Shown here: one piece after another, positions 13,033 through 25,822 of the stretch
Numbering within the stretch: the first letter of the stretch is position 1
How the letters are laid out: each line of letters starts with the position of its first letter
Origin: Rotaria sordida
Taxonomy: Eukaryota > Rotifera > Eurotatoria > Philodinida > Philodinidae
Assembly: GCA_905250125.1 (NCBI GenBank)
Contig: CAJNOL010000298.1
Coordinates: 43,351 to 107,350 of the forward strand
Length of the DNA: 64,000 bases
Direction: 5' to 3'
The notes under the pieces: generated by a model
Told to the model about the DNA's origin: nothing
Databases searched by the model: none
The model's input: only the letters and a program-made list of their open reading frames with translations
Translations under genes and position numbers: made by a program

Positions 13033-16000
13033 CTATGACAGACGAGCATTAATATTAATTTGAATTTCTACAATTATAGGATAATCACGCATTGATAAAA
13101 GAAATGTATTATTCATTGTTGATGGTATAATACTTTGAATTGGACCAAGACCAAGTTTAAACATTTGAGAATTACGCTATAAATTAATAAATAACAAAAA
13201 CAAAAAAATTATTGAAATAATTTTTTTTTTGTTTCATTTACTTCATAATGATTTCGAAGTAAACGAAGTTGACCATCTTTACCACAAGATAGAACACGAT
13301 TTTGACTAAGAGTAATTGCTGATGCATGTAAATCAATAGCGGATTTATCTATAAGAAATAGTTTTGTAATTCTTAACAAAAAGAAAACCATATATAGTCA
13401 CATCTTCTATTCCATATGGAATTAGGAATGTAATCAATAATATCTTTAGTATCTCCGATTTCCTTGATATGTGATATGACTCAAAGTATAGTTTATTCAA
13501 TAGAATAAAATAGAGAACATAATCAATCGAAAATAATGAGAAACGTTTATTTCATTTGTTTTTTTATTAATATTAATTTCTGTATTGCAATTATAAATTG
13601 AAGTATATAGTTTCTTTTGTCACGCACATATGCATAATTATAGAAATTACACAAAAAGAAACTAGACCTTTTTTGTTTTTAAATGGCAAGTTAAAGATAA
13701 AGTTCATTGTCGAACAAATCTTAAATTAATGGATAATCGGAAAGTTTTTACAGAAGATATTTGTTCACTTTTAACTCGCTAGAAAGTATCCAAAGATATG
13801 AGTCAGGATGTTCTTTTCACATATATGGGCTTAGAAATTTTATTCAAGATTAGTGAAATAATCTTTGAAAAACCAAACAAATTAGTTTGCACGGAAAATT
13901 TTTGTATTTTCATTATTATGATTCAAATCTAAAAGTTGGTATCTTTGTTTATATGTCAGCTTGTAAATTAGAAGCTACCCTACACAGTACATTATTTGAA
14001 GTTTTTTTTTGTCATTCGACAAATCGCCTCAATTATCGTTTTTCCTAAACGCTTATTTTTGAAATGAGCTCTAGAAAAATATTTGGGTGAAAACTACAGC
14101 TTAGTTGAATATCACATTTTAGAGAAGTATTCACTCTCCAAAACAACCGATTCCGACAATTTTAGCATGTTCGAAAAGGGACTTTTAGAGTAAATAAAAA
14201 CCCGTTGGCCTACGATTCTTAAGTCTTTCAAAAAGTCGCTTACTATTCTTCAACAAAAATAAACATAGCATTCCTAAGCTCATATTCAAATTCTAATCGT
14301 GACCTATAGTTTTTAGCTCGTCTGAAATATTTTCAAGCAGGTCCATATTCAGCAAAAACGTCGGCGTTACAAATTCCATCCAAACTATTTTGCTGAATTT
14401 TTCAAAGATTATTTCACTATTTTCCAACAACATTTCTAAGCCTATATTCGAAAAGAGTGTCCTAACTCATCAAAAACACTTTCTAACGGGTCAAAAACGA
14501 ACAAACATCTTGTCGAAAAACTTTTCAATCACTCATTACAAAATCAGTCTATAAACTTCTATTTTCAAATGAATAAATATTTCAGACAACATAGTATTCC
14601 TATTTTCCTATCAAACATACCTAATGTGTTACACACAATTGGATGTAAACCTTCATGCCATTTAATATTTTGAATATTTATTCCTACTATAATCTCAAAT
14701 GTTGGTATTGACCCTAAAATCATCTTATCAAAAATTCTTTTTTTTTTAATGAATTAATAAACATTTACAAATATTATAATCATTATCCGTATAAATAACA
14801 AGAAGATATTTTGAATCTATTGACCATATAACATCACTTACATGTGATTTATCATTCTGAAGAAAACAAAAAGAAAGAAATTAAATATTTTCAAACAAAA
14901 AAATAAAGTAGACGTTGAATATTACATGAAGTATTCCATTAGTATGAAGAGAAAAATCTCCATTACCTAATACATTAAAAATAAAAGCATTTCCATTATG
15001 TAATCCAACAGCTAAATTTGAACCATCTATTATTATTTAAAAGACAAAAAAAGCATTTTTTTTTTAAAAACTTATTCATAATTATTATTATTTTAAAAAT
15101 AACAAACCAGGAGAAAATCGAACTGATTTAACACTTGTATTAACTTTTAATGTTATTGTTGTTATATAATAGGATGTTAAAGTATCATAAATAAGTAATT
15201 TACTTGTTTCAGTTCCAAGAACAATTATATTTCGTTCAGGATGTAAATCAGCACAAGACACAGGTTGCTAAAAAAATAAAATAAAGCATACTAATCAATT
15301 TAGATTCTAATAGATAATTAATATTTACTTTAGTTTTTGTTGACCATTCAACAACTTTTGTTCTATGATTCCATTTAAATAAATATCGATCAGAACTTAT
15401 AGAAAAATAAGAACGACTTTGTTTCTGACAACATATACAAATCAATGGACTTGTATGTCCCTAAATATAAGGAATTATTTTTATATTGAGATAATTATAA
15501 AACATACTCGCATAATAATATCAAATTGTTCTTTTCCAATTTCTTTCGATATAATATAATTTGATTTTGTTCCAATAGCTAACGCAACAGAAACTGAACC
15601 TTGTCGGATACAACAAATTGATTGAATTGAACCAATTGTTTCATTTAACTATCATAATAAAAAAAAAAAAAAGAGAATAAATAATGAACAAAAGTCTCTC
15701 ATGACTCGTATCTCGGCTAAAATACATGCTGGAGGTTTGAAAATTTGTGTATACATACTGCACTAAGAGTTAAGTTCCGAAGCGTGAGATCGCTCCGATT
15801 ATTTAAGGCAACCCGTCACCCTTTTCGGGGTGTCTAACAAAACTGCTCATTTGACATATTTAAAACTTTTAGGATGGATATATCTCGATGAGTAGAGCAA
15901 AAGTTGTCAGAAACTCCAAATACCTTCTTCTAGGAAATATTTGGGTTGCAAAAGCTAAAAATCATTCCTATTTCTCAATCGTAATATGTCCGACAGAACT

Positions 16001-19000
16001 GAAATCTTTTCTATAGATACTGACACTATTTGAAGTGCTTAGTGTTTTTGGTTTCTTTTTATCTTGTTCCATTCGAATACAAAGATCAAAAACAAAAAAA
16101 TAGGCATTTCAAGCAGTGTCCAGTACCTGTAAAAAAAAACGTTTCAGCTCTCTCGAACGTACTATGTTGGAGAAATTAAAAGAGATTCTACACTTTTTTT
16201 GTGTAAAAATTGATTTTCGAGAACAATGAAAATCGAATTTTCTTATATGGATGAGGACTTTTTTCTCCAACTAACTAAAGTGATCGAAAACTGGCCGTGT
16301 TTAATGATGTTAGAAATCCATGACCCATGTTTTCAGCACCTTTGGAATGAAAAATAATCATTATCATTAGAAAAATTTTGCATACAAAGAATAATCTTAT
16401 CACAAGTTTTTCTGCTAGGAATTTCGAGAATTTTGTTTAATAAGAGTACTAACTAACAACGAAGAACCCCGATTTATATGGCGTTTGGTAGATGATACTT
16501 CGAAACTATACTAGCAATGAAAAACTAAAAATCGAAAAGCTTTTGATGTTAACATCCGGAAAGAGATTAGCCTGAAATAGATTGTCTACTAAATCTTTCG
16601 CTATCTGTTGTCAAGCACATGACTAGGTCTTGATATTTTAGCATGCAAGTTGAACCAGTCTATGCTTTTTTTTTTAGTCAAAAAATTAGGTGATTTAATC
16701 AGAGGTTGTTGCCTCTGAGTCCTATTCACCAACACAATGGTTATTCGGATGACAGTTTTTTTGCATGGTACTTTAAATTACAACAAAGCCTATGTACAAG
16801 TTTCAGCTCGAGTCACTGAACTATTACTGAGTTATGATCTTCAAAAGTCAGCAGATAGGTTTTTCTCATCCGAATGATCATAGAAAAATGGCTACAATTC
16901 TAGGAAAGATTCATGAACTTCGATAAAATTAATACAGTAGTTAATCGGAACAAATCACTAAATAACGAAGAATGAACTGATTCACAAAGTTCTTCGGTTT
17001 CAGAGTTATAAAATGAAGAGGATAAATAGGGGTGATCCATCCATCATAATTTTCATTCCATTTAAACACTCGAGGTAAGTTCGTATCATAGGCCTACATT
17101 CTTAATGGAATATGTGCACACAAATTTTTCCACCATATAGCATATATGGTAATCGCAATACCGAGAGATGGGAGACTTTTGTCTACTGCCGCATTTTTTT
17201 GAAACAATAATTTTTTTTACTCGTATGTGTTCAACTGTATTTGAACTCATATTCCAAATTTTGATTTGATATTGTCCATTAGCAAAAAGAAATACGTCTT
17301 GACCCATTGGTACAATTGTTTCAACATCATTCTAATATTTAATATAAAAAACAATATAATTAAATAAAATAAATAATTCAAATACTTCTAAAATACATTC
17401 TTGAACAGCAACTAATTTTGGTTCATTATTAATTAAACACCAAATATGAATACTACCAACTTTATCACCAATTAGTAATCGTTCGCCAATAGTATCACAT
17501 GCTGCTGCTCCAGTATAAATATTCTAAAATTTTGAATTGATTAATTCATATTCTAATATATTGAAATATTTCTTACTTGAACTTCTGATTCTCGTCGTTC
17601 TAACATATGTAATGGTCTTAAATTCCAATTAATATGATAAAAAAGTAAATTTTGTCGAGTGACACATGCTATCCATTCAGTTGTATTGAATACAAATAAT
17701 ACTGAAAGAATGTTATCAGATTTACACTAGAAAAAACAAACAACAAATTCAATTTTATTCCGATGATTAAAAATATTTTTGAATAAATTTATTTAACCCT
17801 TTAGTTATGGGACTCGTATAGATACGGACTAAGCTTTTATGTAGATTATAACTTTTACAATTTTCTCCCTTAATTCGGCTATACGGTGCTCTCCCTTTCC
17901 TTTATGCTTGTAATATCGCTGTACATGTATGTCAAGTTGAAAAAAAAGAAGTTATGGATTTCAAAATCTGTGAGAATTCATAGGCTCTCTAATCCTAAAA
18001 TCGTTCAAAGGCTTATGAAACCAAACAGAAATCCGTAAAATTGCAAGAATGCTACAATCATTGTGGCTCCGGAAAGGTTCGATGAGTAATGAAACTCTAA
18101 TCTTACACAAGATAATACGTTCAATTTTATTAGATTCATATTATGATAAGAAAACCCCCAGGATTATTCATGGAGTTACGTAAGGTTCTGCACAACTCCG
18201 CTTGACTCTGCAAGTACTGAATTACATGGTGTTGGTTGAAACCTAACTCAGTTTACTGTGTTCCTTTGACGTATATATCCGATTCTAGACTTGTATGAGC
18301 AAACTCACACTTTTTGTCATCTTTGTAATAACTCTATAGCCAAAGGGTTAAATATAGATGTCTTTAAAATGTATTAAACTACGATAATCTGTACGGCAGG
18401 GCGTACAATCACTTAAATAACAAATTCAATTTCTATATTAAAATATTTAGATCTATTGTCACGATACTATTAAATGATACGTACAGGATATATCCTCTGA
18501 CGGAGTATGCAGCGGAACGGTATATATATTACATATGGGTAAGATAGTTTCGGCCCCATCGAAACAAACACCAACATTTTTCTATTGAGAGCGATAGTTT
18601 TTATGGTCATGTAAAAGTTGCGTTGAATGTCATATTGTCATGTATTTTAAATAGATAAGGATAAGATGATACTGGTTCGAGTTCCACTGGAATCAAAAAT
18701 GATTGATCCTACTCATGCCTAATATATATAATTCATCTATATTCTGAATTCATACTCTCAGAGAGCATAAAACCGATGTGAAACTAATTGTGACTTTGAT
18801 TTTCTGATATAATTTCTATTCCAATGAAATTTATTTTTACATTAAGAGAAATTCGATTTCTTTCTCTTGACTTTATAACATCTTCAATGCTGAAAGATGA
18901 CATGTACAACTGATACCAATAAACTAAAAGAATGAAAATTATTCCGTTTATTCTCTTCTATATTGCTCAAAATGAATATATGTCAAGAAAATATTGGATT

Positions 19001-22000
19001 CTTATTGAGTGACACTCACTGTTATACTATAAATTAATTCATTTCGTTTCCAATCAACAAATAAAACAATTTTAGGTTTATCACGTGAAATAATAAGAAT
19101 TAAATCATCATCTGTTTTGGGTGAAAATAATAATAAACTTATATAAGAACCAAATTGATCTTTACGTATTTCAGTTATTGTTCGAAGTTTTACATGATCC
19201 CAAATATGTATTAAAGCTCGTTGATTAATTTTTGATGAAGGTATTTCACTTGATGCAACTAATGATTGATATTGATGAATATGAACACTATTATGTTTAT
19301 AAAAACAAAAAACATATACATATTTATATAAATTCTAATTTGAAATAGTTCTTACCAAGTGATCAAATTATTATGTTTTGTATAGAAGCGTTGTTGTTTT
19401 AATTTTGATTCATATAAAATACAAATTGAACCAATAACATAAAGTATTTCATTTTCTGGAAGAGTATAAAGTCTTTTTGTTAATTCATTTTCACCAAGAT
19501 AACCATGACTAAAAAGAAATCAAATAAAGAGATGTTTTTTTTTTAATATTTTTAACCTACATCCAACTTAATGATAATTTTGAATTTTCAACAACTATCA
19601 AAACAAAAATATAAATTAAAGTTTAATAAAGAAATTTTTTATATTTATTTTGAAATAAATATTACTTGGTTTCGAAGGACGTTTGTAATTAGTTCTATTA
19701 ATCGATCGTCGTGGCCATTGACGATCCGTAAATAATTCATGTGGTGTCATTGTTCCTAAATAATGTTTTGCATGTACATATTCATTTTCTGTACATCCAA
19801 TAAATGTATCGCTTATTTTAATTATATTGAATAATTTTGAAAAACTTTTTATTTCTACAAAACTATCTTTTGTCATACCAAATAAATGTCTTATATTTTC
19901 ATGATTTGTATAATGAGAAAGTAAATCTGTTACTTGATCTTGTAACCATTGCTCAAATGTTTGTGTTACATTTCGATTAAAAATCACACTTTCATACATA
20001 TTTAATTGTGAATAAGGTAATAAAAAAATTTGTTCATTATTAGGAGGTGGTGAATGCCAACGTGGATGAACAGATAATCGTGTATTCCAATAAGGAATTG
20101 TATCTTGTTGTGTATTTATATTTAGACTTGGATCTATTTCATCGGTAAATAAAGTATGCATATAACGATAATTTGTTCGAATGAATGCTCCGGATGCAAC
20201 AACATATGATTGACGATTCTGAAATTGATTAATAGAACGAATTTCTTGACCAGTTAATGAATAAACATGTTTTATAGCACCAGTCGGTAAACGAAGTCTT
20301 GATTGACGATCAAGATAATTAAGAAATGCTTCCCAAGATTTAAGATCATATTCATTAATAGCTAATTTAACACCATGATGATATTCATCACCATTACGAA
20401 AAAATCGAACTAAAACACCTTGAAGTGCATGAGCATTTACTGATGGCATAACAGCAAGTGTTCGAGCTATGATTAGAAAAAAATCAAATCAAATCAATTA
20501 ATCAAATTTCAAAATCGATACATCTATTTGATGATAACTTCAATTCAATTCTTCCATGTATATACTTAGATATTCTAGTAAGTTTTTTAGTTTTTTGATC
20601 AATAAAAAAACCTTATAAATTTTCTTTTTGAATTCAATTTATTATGATGCATAAAAATTTTTATTGAATTTTTCTATACCTTGAAAATAAATATAACAGA
20701 AAGAACAATATAAAATTAGATGTTTATCAAAAAATTTTCACGATTTTATTATTTTGTTTTTAATCAATAAAAACTCATTTGACTGAAGTAGACTTAATAG
20801 CCAACACTTTAAAGTAAAAATTCTCTATTTATACTATGCTCTGTTACATTTTCACTGAAAATATCACTTTTAAACACAAGAAAAATATATATATATTCTT
20901 GATGCTTACGTGTATTTAATGATGAACTATGTTTAAGTGATGGTGATTGTCCAGTTTTTGTAATGAATACTGTTGAAGATGAAGGTGCATTTGTATATTT
21001 AGTTTTTGGTACTAATTTTGTTTGATTTATTTTTGTTGTTGTTATACTTTTTATTATATGTGGTGATTTTTCTTCATTATTCATATCTAATGTTAATAGA
21101 TGTGCATCGGAATTACTTCGTTTTACACTACTATTTGGTAAATGTTTTAGTGGTGATATACTTCGTTTACGTTGAATATGATTTTTATTATTTTCATAAT
21201 TATTATTCCCATTGATAATAGTTTCAGAATTATTATTATTATTGTTATTATGATTATGGTTATTATGATTATTATGATTATTATTATTATTGTTATTATG
21301 ATTATTATGATTATTGTTATTTTTATTGTCAATAAGAGACATTTCTATAGGACTTATATGTTGAGTAGTATCACTTGTAGTAGTTGATTTTGATATTTGT
21401 GTTGGTGGAGTTGATTCAGTAGTAGATTGTTTTACATCATCATCATCACCATCATCATCTTCTTCAATTGGTATTACTACAGGTTTTGCTCGTTTTCCTA
21501 AAAAAATTCAATTATAATTGTATTGTAAAAGAAATAAATCCTGTTTTTTGCTTTTGTTGACATACTTTCACTATCAAATATTGTTGTTGTATCTCTTAAT
21601 AGAGGAACAGAGGTAGCGCCTAACGATGAATTTGAATGTCTAACTGTATGAATTGTTTGTTGTTGATTAGATCGTTGAATAGAAATGGTATTTGCTAAAG
21701 GATATTCATTTTTCTTGTAACCATCAACATGATTTTCATCATCCTGTAAAAGCAGTATGTTCGCTAAGTTTCATCTATGTTTTTTTTGGTATCTTAGAAA
21801 CTGAGTATACTAATGATGTTCTTTATTCACACTATTTTTTTTTTTGTGTGTATATTTATATCAACTTTGATTTTTCTATTTGATCATTAAAAAGCTAACC
21901 GGAAGAGAATAAGTAAAAACAACTTAAGAAAATATTTGAAGTATTCTGAGAAGAGGAAGAAGAAACAATAACGATATAAAAGAGAAATACAGGAAATAAA

Positions 22001-22171
22001 ATTTCAATATTTGCTGTTTCTCTAACTAGTTTTTTTTCTTTTTCTCTTACAAATTCTATTTCTTAGTTTAATTTGTCATACTTGATTAAAATCGACATAG
22101 CTGATACCATGAATGAAACGTGTTGGAAGATTCGTATGATATGAAATATCATCATTCGAATTTGGTAACAT
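13033..22171 (-). CDS. DCX-EMAP: two doublecortin domains + HELP + WD40 repeats
   Basis: Eighteen minus-strand exons: 22171-22082, 21743-21566, 21497-20910, 20466-19666, 19594-19561, 19508-19356, 19287-19020, 17726-17577, 17523-17386, 17331-17221, 15648-15508, 15460-15329, 15267-15108, 15026-14926, 14856-14769, 14713-14621, 13348-13242, 13176-13033; 1,158 residues. The N-terminus is a low-complexity Asn/His/Ser region. DCX domain 1 lies near residues 300-380 (VLVRFFRNGDEYHHGVKLA...LPTGAIKHVYSLTGQEI). DCX domain 2 lies near 425-510 (YESVIFNRNVTQTFEQWL). The HELP motif is at WIHGYLGENE...LPENEILYVIG near 560. WD40 blades follow to the end (ALIHIWDHVKLRTI, GSIHIWCL, QIKIWNM). EMAP-like proteins bind microtubules; Drosophila DCX-EMAP is needed in mechanosensory cilia. 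The ATG at 22171 opens a 30-residue first exon; a later start is possible. Confidence 0.88.
13349..14620. other. 1.27-kb intron of DCX-EMAP containing a foldback element
   Basis: Between gtatgt (donor) and tatag (acceptor) on the minus strand. Most of it is the inverted-repeat element annotated at 13741-14526. Confidence 0.7.
13741..14526. mobile_element. Foldback/MITE-like element in a DCX-EMAP intron
   Basis: Left and right ends are imperfect inverted copies over more than 120 bp. The left arm (13741-13870) runs through aagtttttacagaagat, gggcttagaaat and agtgaaataatctttgaaaa. The right arm (about 14405-14526) carries the reverse complements in the same order. No transposase ORF is present. 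The superfamily is not assigned because no clean target duplication was recognised. Confidence 0.6.
15689..17181. mobile_element. TIR element (~1.5 kb) filling a DCX-EMAP intron
   Basis: The intron 15649-17220 starts and ends with inverted repeats. The left end reads caaaagtctctcatgactcg and continues to gaaaatttgtgt. The right end reads, inverted, caaaagtctcccatctctcg and continues to aaaatttgtgt. Repeat length is about 65-70 bp with several mismatches. No transposase ORF is present, so it is probably a non-autonomous DNA transposon. Confidence 0.5.
17797..18347. mobile_element. piggyBac-like MITE in a DCX-EMAP intron
   Basis: 551 bp bounded by TTAA at 17793-17796 and 18348-18351. The left terminus is CCCTTTAGTTATGG and the right terminus, inverted, is CCCTTTGGCTATAG. 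A TTAA target site with CCC-starting termini is the signature of the piggyBac superfamily. There is no transposase ORF. It sits inside the long intron 17727-19019. Confidence 0.7.
21220..21330. repeat. ATT/ATG-rich low-complexity tract encoding Asn/His runs
   Basis: Imperfect trinucleotide array in exon 3 of DCX-EMAP. It encodes alternating Asn and His runs on the minus strand; the opposite-strand ORFs here are artefacts. Confidence 0.8.
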
Positions 22172-23485
22172 AATTCTTATATGTAAGGATGATGATGAAC
22201 GACGGATGAATTTGAATAATATAACAATTTCTTTTTTGATGACATCTAGCCTATTTAATAATTCAATTTTTCTTTTTCATTACTTTGTTGAATTTTTTAT
22301 GGTCTCCATTCGTCCTGAAGCTGATAAAATGTGATTATAATATATAAGACAGTTGTACTTTACTTTCCTATTGTATGGTTATATTTCTTCTTTTCTTTTT
22401 CTTTTGTTACAATATATACTTTTAAAAATATATAGAAAATTTAGAACTATATTGTTCATCTTTACATCGATGATGATAATCTATGTAGAAAATTTCTTTT
22501 CTGTGCGTTAGTTAGAGCCTTGTCTCGAACTGTGAAATTCGACTTGGATAAAGTCTGAATGTCCGTAAAGTATTTTTTTCGAATTTTATATGGGAGTTAC
22601 ATAAGCGAAAAAAAAACCAAGTATTTATAGTCTTACATAGTAATAACTTTATTTTTTATATTTTAAAAAATGAACAAAAATATACTATTATATAGATTTA
22701 TGAATGTCGGAGTCAAAATTTTTACTTCACAAGATTCTAGCTTTAGTTGAAGGATAATTAAATAATATTATTTAATTTGACATAAGGAAACGCTCACTAA
22801 CTATGTAAGTTTATGAATAAAATCTTATACAAATAATTTATTGAATTTTTATTATATTTTTCAATAATTAAAAATTTGTTTATAGCTGTTAAATTTTAAA
22901 AGAAACTTTTTGGTAAGAAATTGAAGGTAATAAAACTGTGTGACCGTTTTAAAGGAATCTACAACAATTGGTCGCTATGGTGAAAAATCACATTGGCAAA
23001 AAAATTTTTCTTTGCATTATGAAAAGATAACTCATAGAAATCTAGAAAATAACAAACATTAGACATTAGTATAAATACGATTGCTTGGTGAATTTTTCTT
23101 GTTTGTGATCGTCTATGAATCCATTCCATGGGATAAATCTTCCTTTTTCACATGTCACCCTCATCCTCACATGATACTGCATGTGAGTGAATCACATATA
23201 TGCAAATAGAGGTTTATGGGAAGTGAAATAAGAACCACACTTTTGTCGAATATACGACCCATTGTCTTTACAAGGATTTTTTAACATAAAATAAACACTA
23301 GAATACATGAATATTTTCAATTACCAATTTGAATTCAATTGAGTTCTTATTTTCATAGAAATGAACAAACAAATTCGAATATATTGATCGAGTGATCAAT
23401 GGATATTTCTCAAGTTGTTTAATCATATTATAAGAATAGACTTGTAGAAAAACATGATTATAGATAAATTTAAAAAAAAATGATG
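22172..23485. other. Intergenic region upstream of DCX-EMAP and downstream of the M1 peptidase
   Basis: 1.3 kb of AT-rich sequence. It should hold the DCX-EMAP promoter and 5' UTR. No further gene, RNA or repeat was recognised. Confidence 0.5.
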
Positions 23486-25822
23486 TCAAATATGTTTCTC
23501 ATCAATATTGAATGACTGAGCCATGTCTGCTGAATTATCAACTATCCACCAATAATTCATATTTGTACGTTCAAGTGCCCAAAAACGTGCATCAACATTT
23601 GAATCAACACCTGGTGTTGATGCAAGAAATTCAGTTAACTAAATATAATAATAAAATATGGAAGACTAATAATCATTTATAGATCTTACTGCAATCTCAT
23701 GAAATTCATCTTCAAATGTTGCTGTTATATCAATCAGCAATTGTCCTAATCGCTGATTTGTTCGTCCGTAACTATATTTAAAAAACAAAAAGAAACCAAA
23801 TATTACAGATAAAAATCAAAGACATACGTAGATTGAAGTTGAAACCAATTTGCTCGATAATAATACCAGACTAATTCACGACCTATTAAATAATAAATTT
23901 AGAAAAAAAAAAGTTAGATATTTTAAGTTTTCTAACCTGCAGGATTTTTTGCAAGTAATGTTAACACAGATAATAAATCAACATCAAGATTTTGATTTGC
24001 TTCTGCATCTCGATATAAAAATCTAATAAATAAATAAATACAAACAAGCTAGAATGAAAAATAACACATTTTCTCACTGATATAAATGCCATGGTTGACG
24101 TGATTGTGTTAATGCTTCGAGTAAACGATAACGTTCTTGTACATCAACAAAATAATGAAAATCACTTTCAATTACTATCCATTCACTATCATTATATGTA
24201 TTTTGAAAATGAGTTTGATAGACTACTTCTCGAGCATGAGCAGCAACTCTAAAACAAAATACAAATATTAATTATTTTAAATAGATAAAACAAAAATAAA
24301 TATACTGACGAATGCATAGCGGTTCCACTAGCTAAAGCAGGATATGCTTCATTCCATAATGAAGTTGCTTTATTAATACATTCAATTAATCGTAGTCGAC
24401 ATGCAAGTTGAATAATTGTATTTTTAAGAATTCTTAAATAACAAAAAAAAAAAAGTTTTTCTAAATAAACAACAAAAGAAATTTTAATTACTGTTCAGAA
24501 AATGTTCCATCGGCTTTCCATAAATTTTCTTCATATGTTCTATAATAATTTCGAACAACAAGTTGAAAATATCTCTATTTGAAAACAAAAGAGAGTTTTT
24601 ATTTTTCTTGAAATAATTTTTTTTTTTTCGTTTACTTGAACTACAAGAAATAATGATTCATATTCAAGTACATCTAACATACGATTTACATGATATGATA
24701 ACATTTGCCATGGAAGTAAACCTGTATAGACAGGACGATACAAAAATTGTGTAAATGATCTCACAACTGCATAACTTGTTTCACTTGTTTCAGCATTTAA
24801 AAATGCATTATTTAATAAATTAGCTCGATCAAGTTCAGTTAATTCAACATTGTTATTATCTAAAGCTTGACCTAATTCTACTGAATTCTCAGATGTATAT
24901 TCCATAATATAATATCCAGCAAAATCAGTATTACAATAAAAATATGTATAATAAATAAAACCAAAGTCTATATTCATTATTTTATTATCAAGTAAAAATG
25001 TTCGAGTTGATTGAAAGTTTGTTGAATCATTACTAAATCGACATGTTATTGGAACATACCAAATATAACCAAATGGATTTGTATCAGGTGGATAAAGATC
25101 ATATGCATACATATGTGTACTTAAATGTCGACTTTGTTGAAGTTGAAAAGTATATCTAAGAGTGGTAGCATTTNNNNNNNNNNNNNNNNNNNNNNNNNNN
25201 NNNNNNNNNNNNNNNNNNNNNNNNNNNNNNNNNNNNNNNNNNNNNNNNNNNNNNNNNNNNNNNNNNNNNNNNNAGTCAATGGAATACTGTTCGGACTTGA
25301 ACGTTGAGATACAGTAATATCGGAAAGAAGTATTTCACCATGAAGAATTATATCATTTGTTGGCGAGCGAACTTCAAGAACAATATCAACGGTACCACTA
25401 TATTGATCACGTTGTTCATTTAATTTAGATAATTCTAATTCTAATTGATAATCAATAGGATAAACATTTGTTGGTAATCGACTTTGATTCCATGGAGCAT
25501 TAGGATTAAGAGACGTCTTACAACACTCAAAACTCAAACATGGAATATTGGATTTTCTTGATGTCAAACTTCGTTTTGGTCGAGAATAATAGATTTGTCT
25601 TGATTTAGGCTGATCTTGTTTGATTACTTCATTATTATTTATATAACATATAGTACCTTCAACCCAATACAATGAAATTATTGAAACAATGAATGCCGAT
25701 AAAAGAAAAACCACAAACAATAAAGCACATATAGGTATTGTTAAACTAATTTTTTTGTGTAGAAATGATCGTTGTGGATAACTTCGTTCAAGCAAGATCA
25801 CATCATCTTTATTGTTCTCCAT
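23486..25822 (-). CDS. Type II membrane M1 aminopeptidase (aminopeptidase N-like), interrupted by a sequencing gap
   Basis: Exon pieces (minus) 25822-25274, gap, 25173-24636, 24574-24492, 24432-24310, 24248-24078, 24022-23937, 23883-23828, 23771-23690 and 23638-23486, stop TGA. The N-terminus has a ~25-residue cytoplasmic tail and one hydrophobic segment (residues ~28-52), then a stalk and the M1 entry motif RLPTNVYPIDYQLELELSKL. After the gap comes the C-terminal half typical of APN/ERAP: FGYIWYVPITC, DFAGYYIMEY, ELDRANLLNNAFLNAE and the helical ERAP1_C-like domain. The exopeptidase GAMEN motif and the zinc site HExxH...E are not present because they would fall in the gap. Roughly 430-450 residues are missing by family comparison. 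The family removes N-terminal residues from extracellular peptides. Catalytic competence cannot be judged from this window. Confidence 0.85.
25174..25273. other. Assembly gap (100 N) inside the aminopeptidase gene
   Basis: Exactly 100 N, so probably a placeholder of unknown true length. The protein lacks at least ~1.3 kb of coding sequence across it. Confidence 0.95.

Noticed and set aside
21006..21387. Several hydrophobic plus-strand ORFs
   Set aside because: Antisense shadows of the Asn/His-rich trinucleotide tract in DCX-EMAP exon 3.
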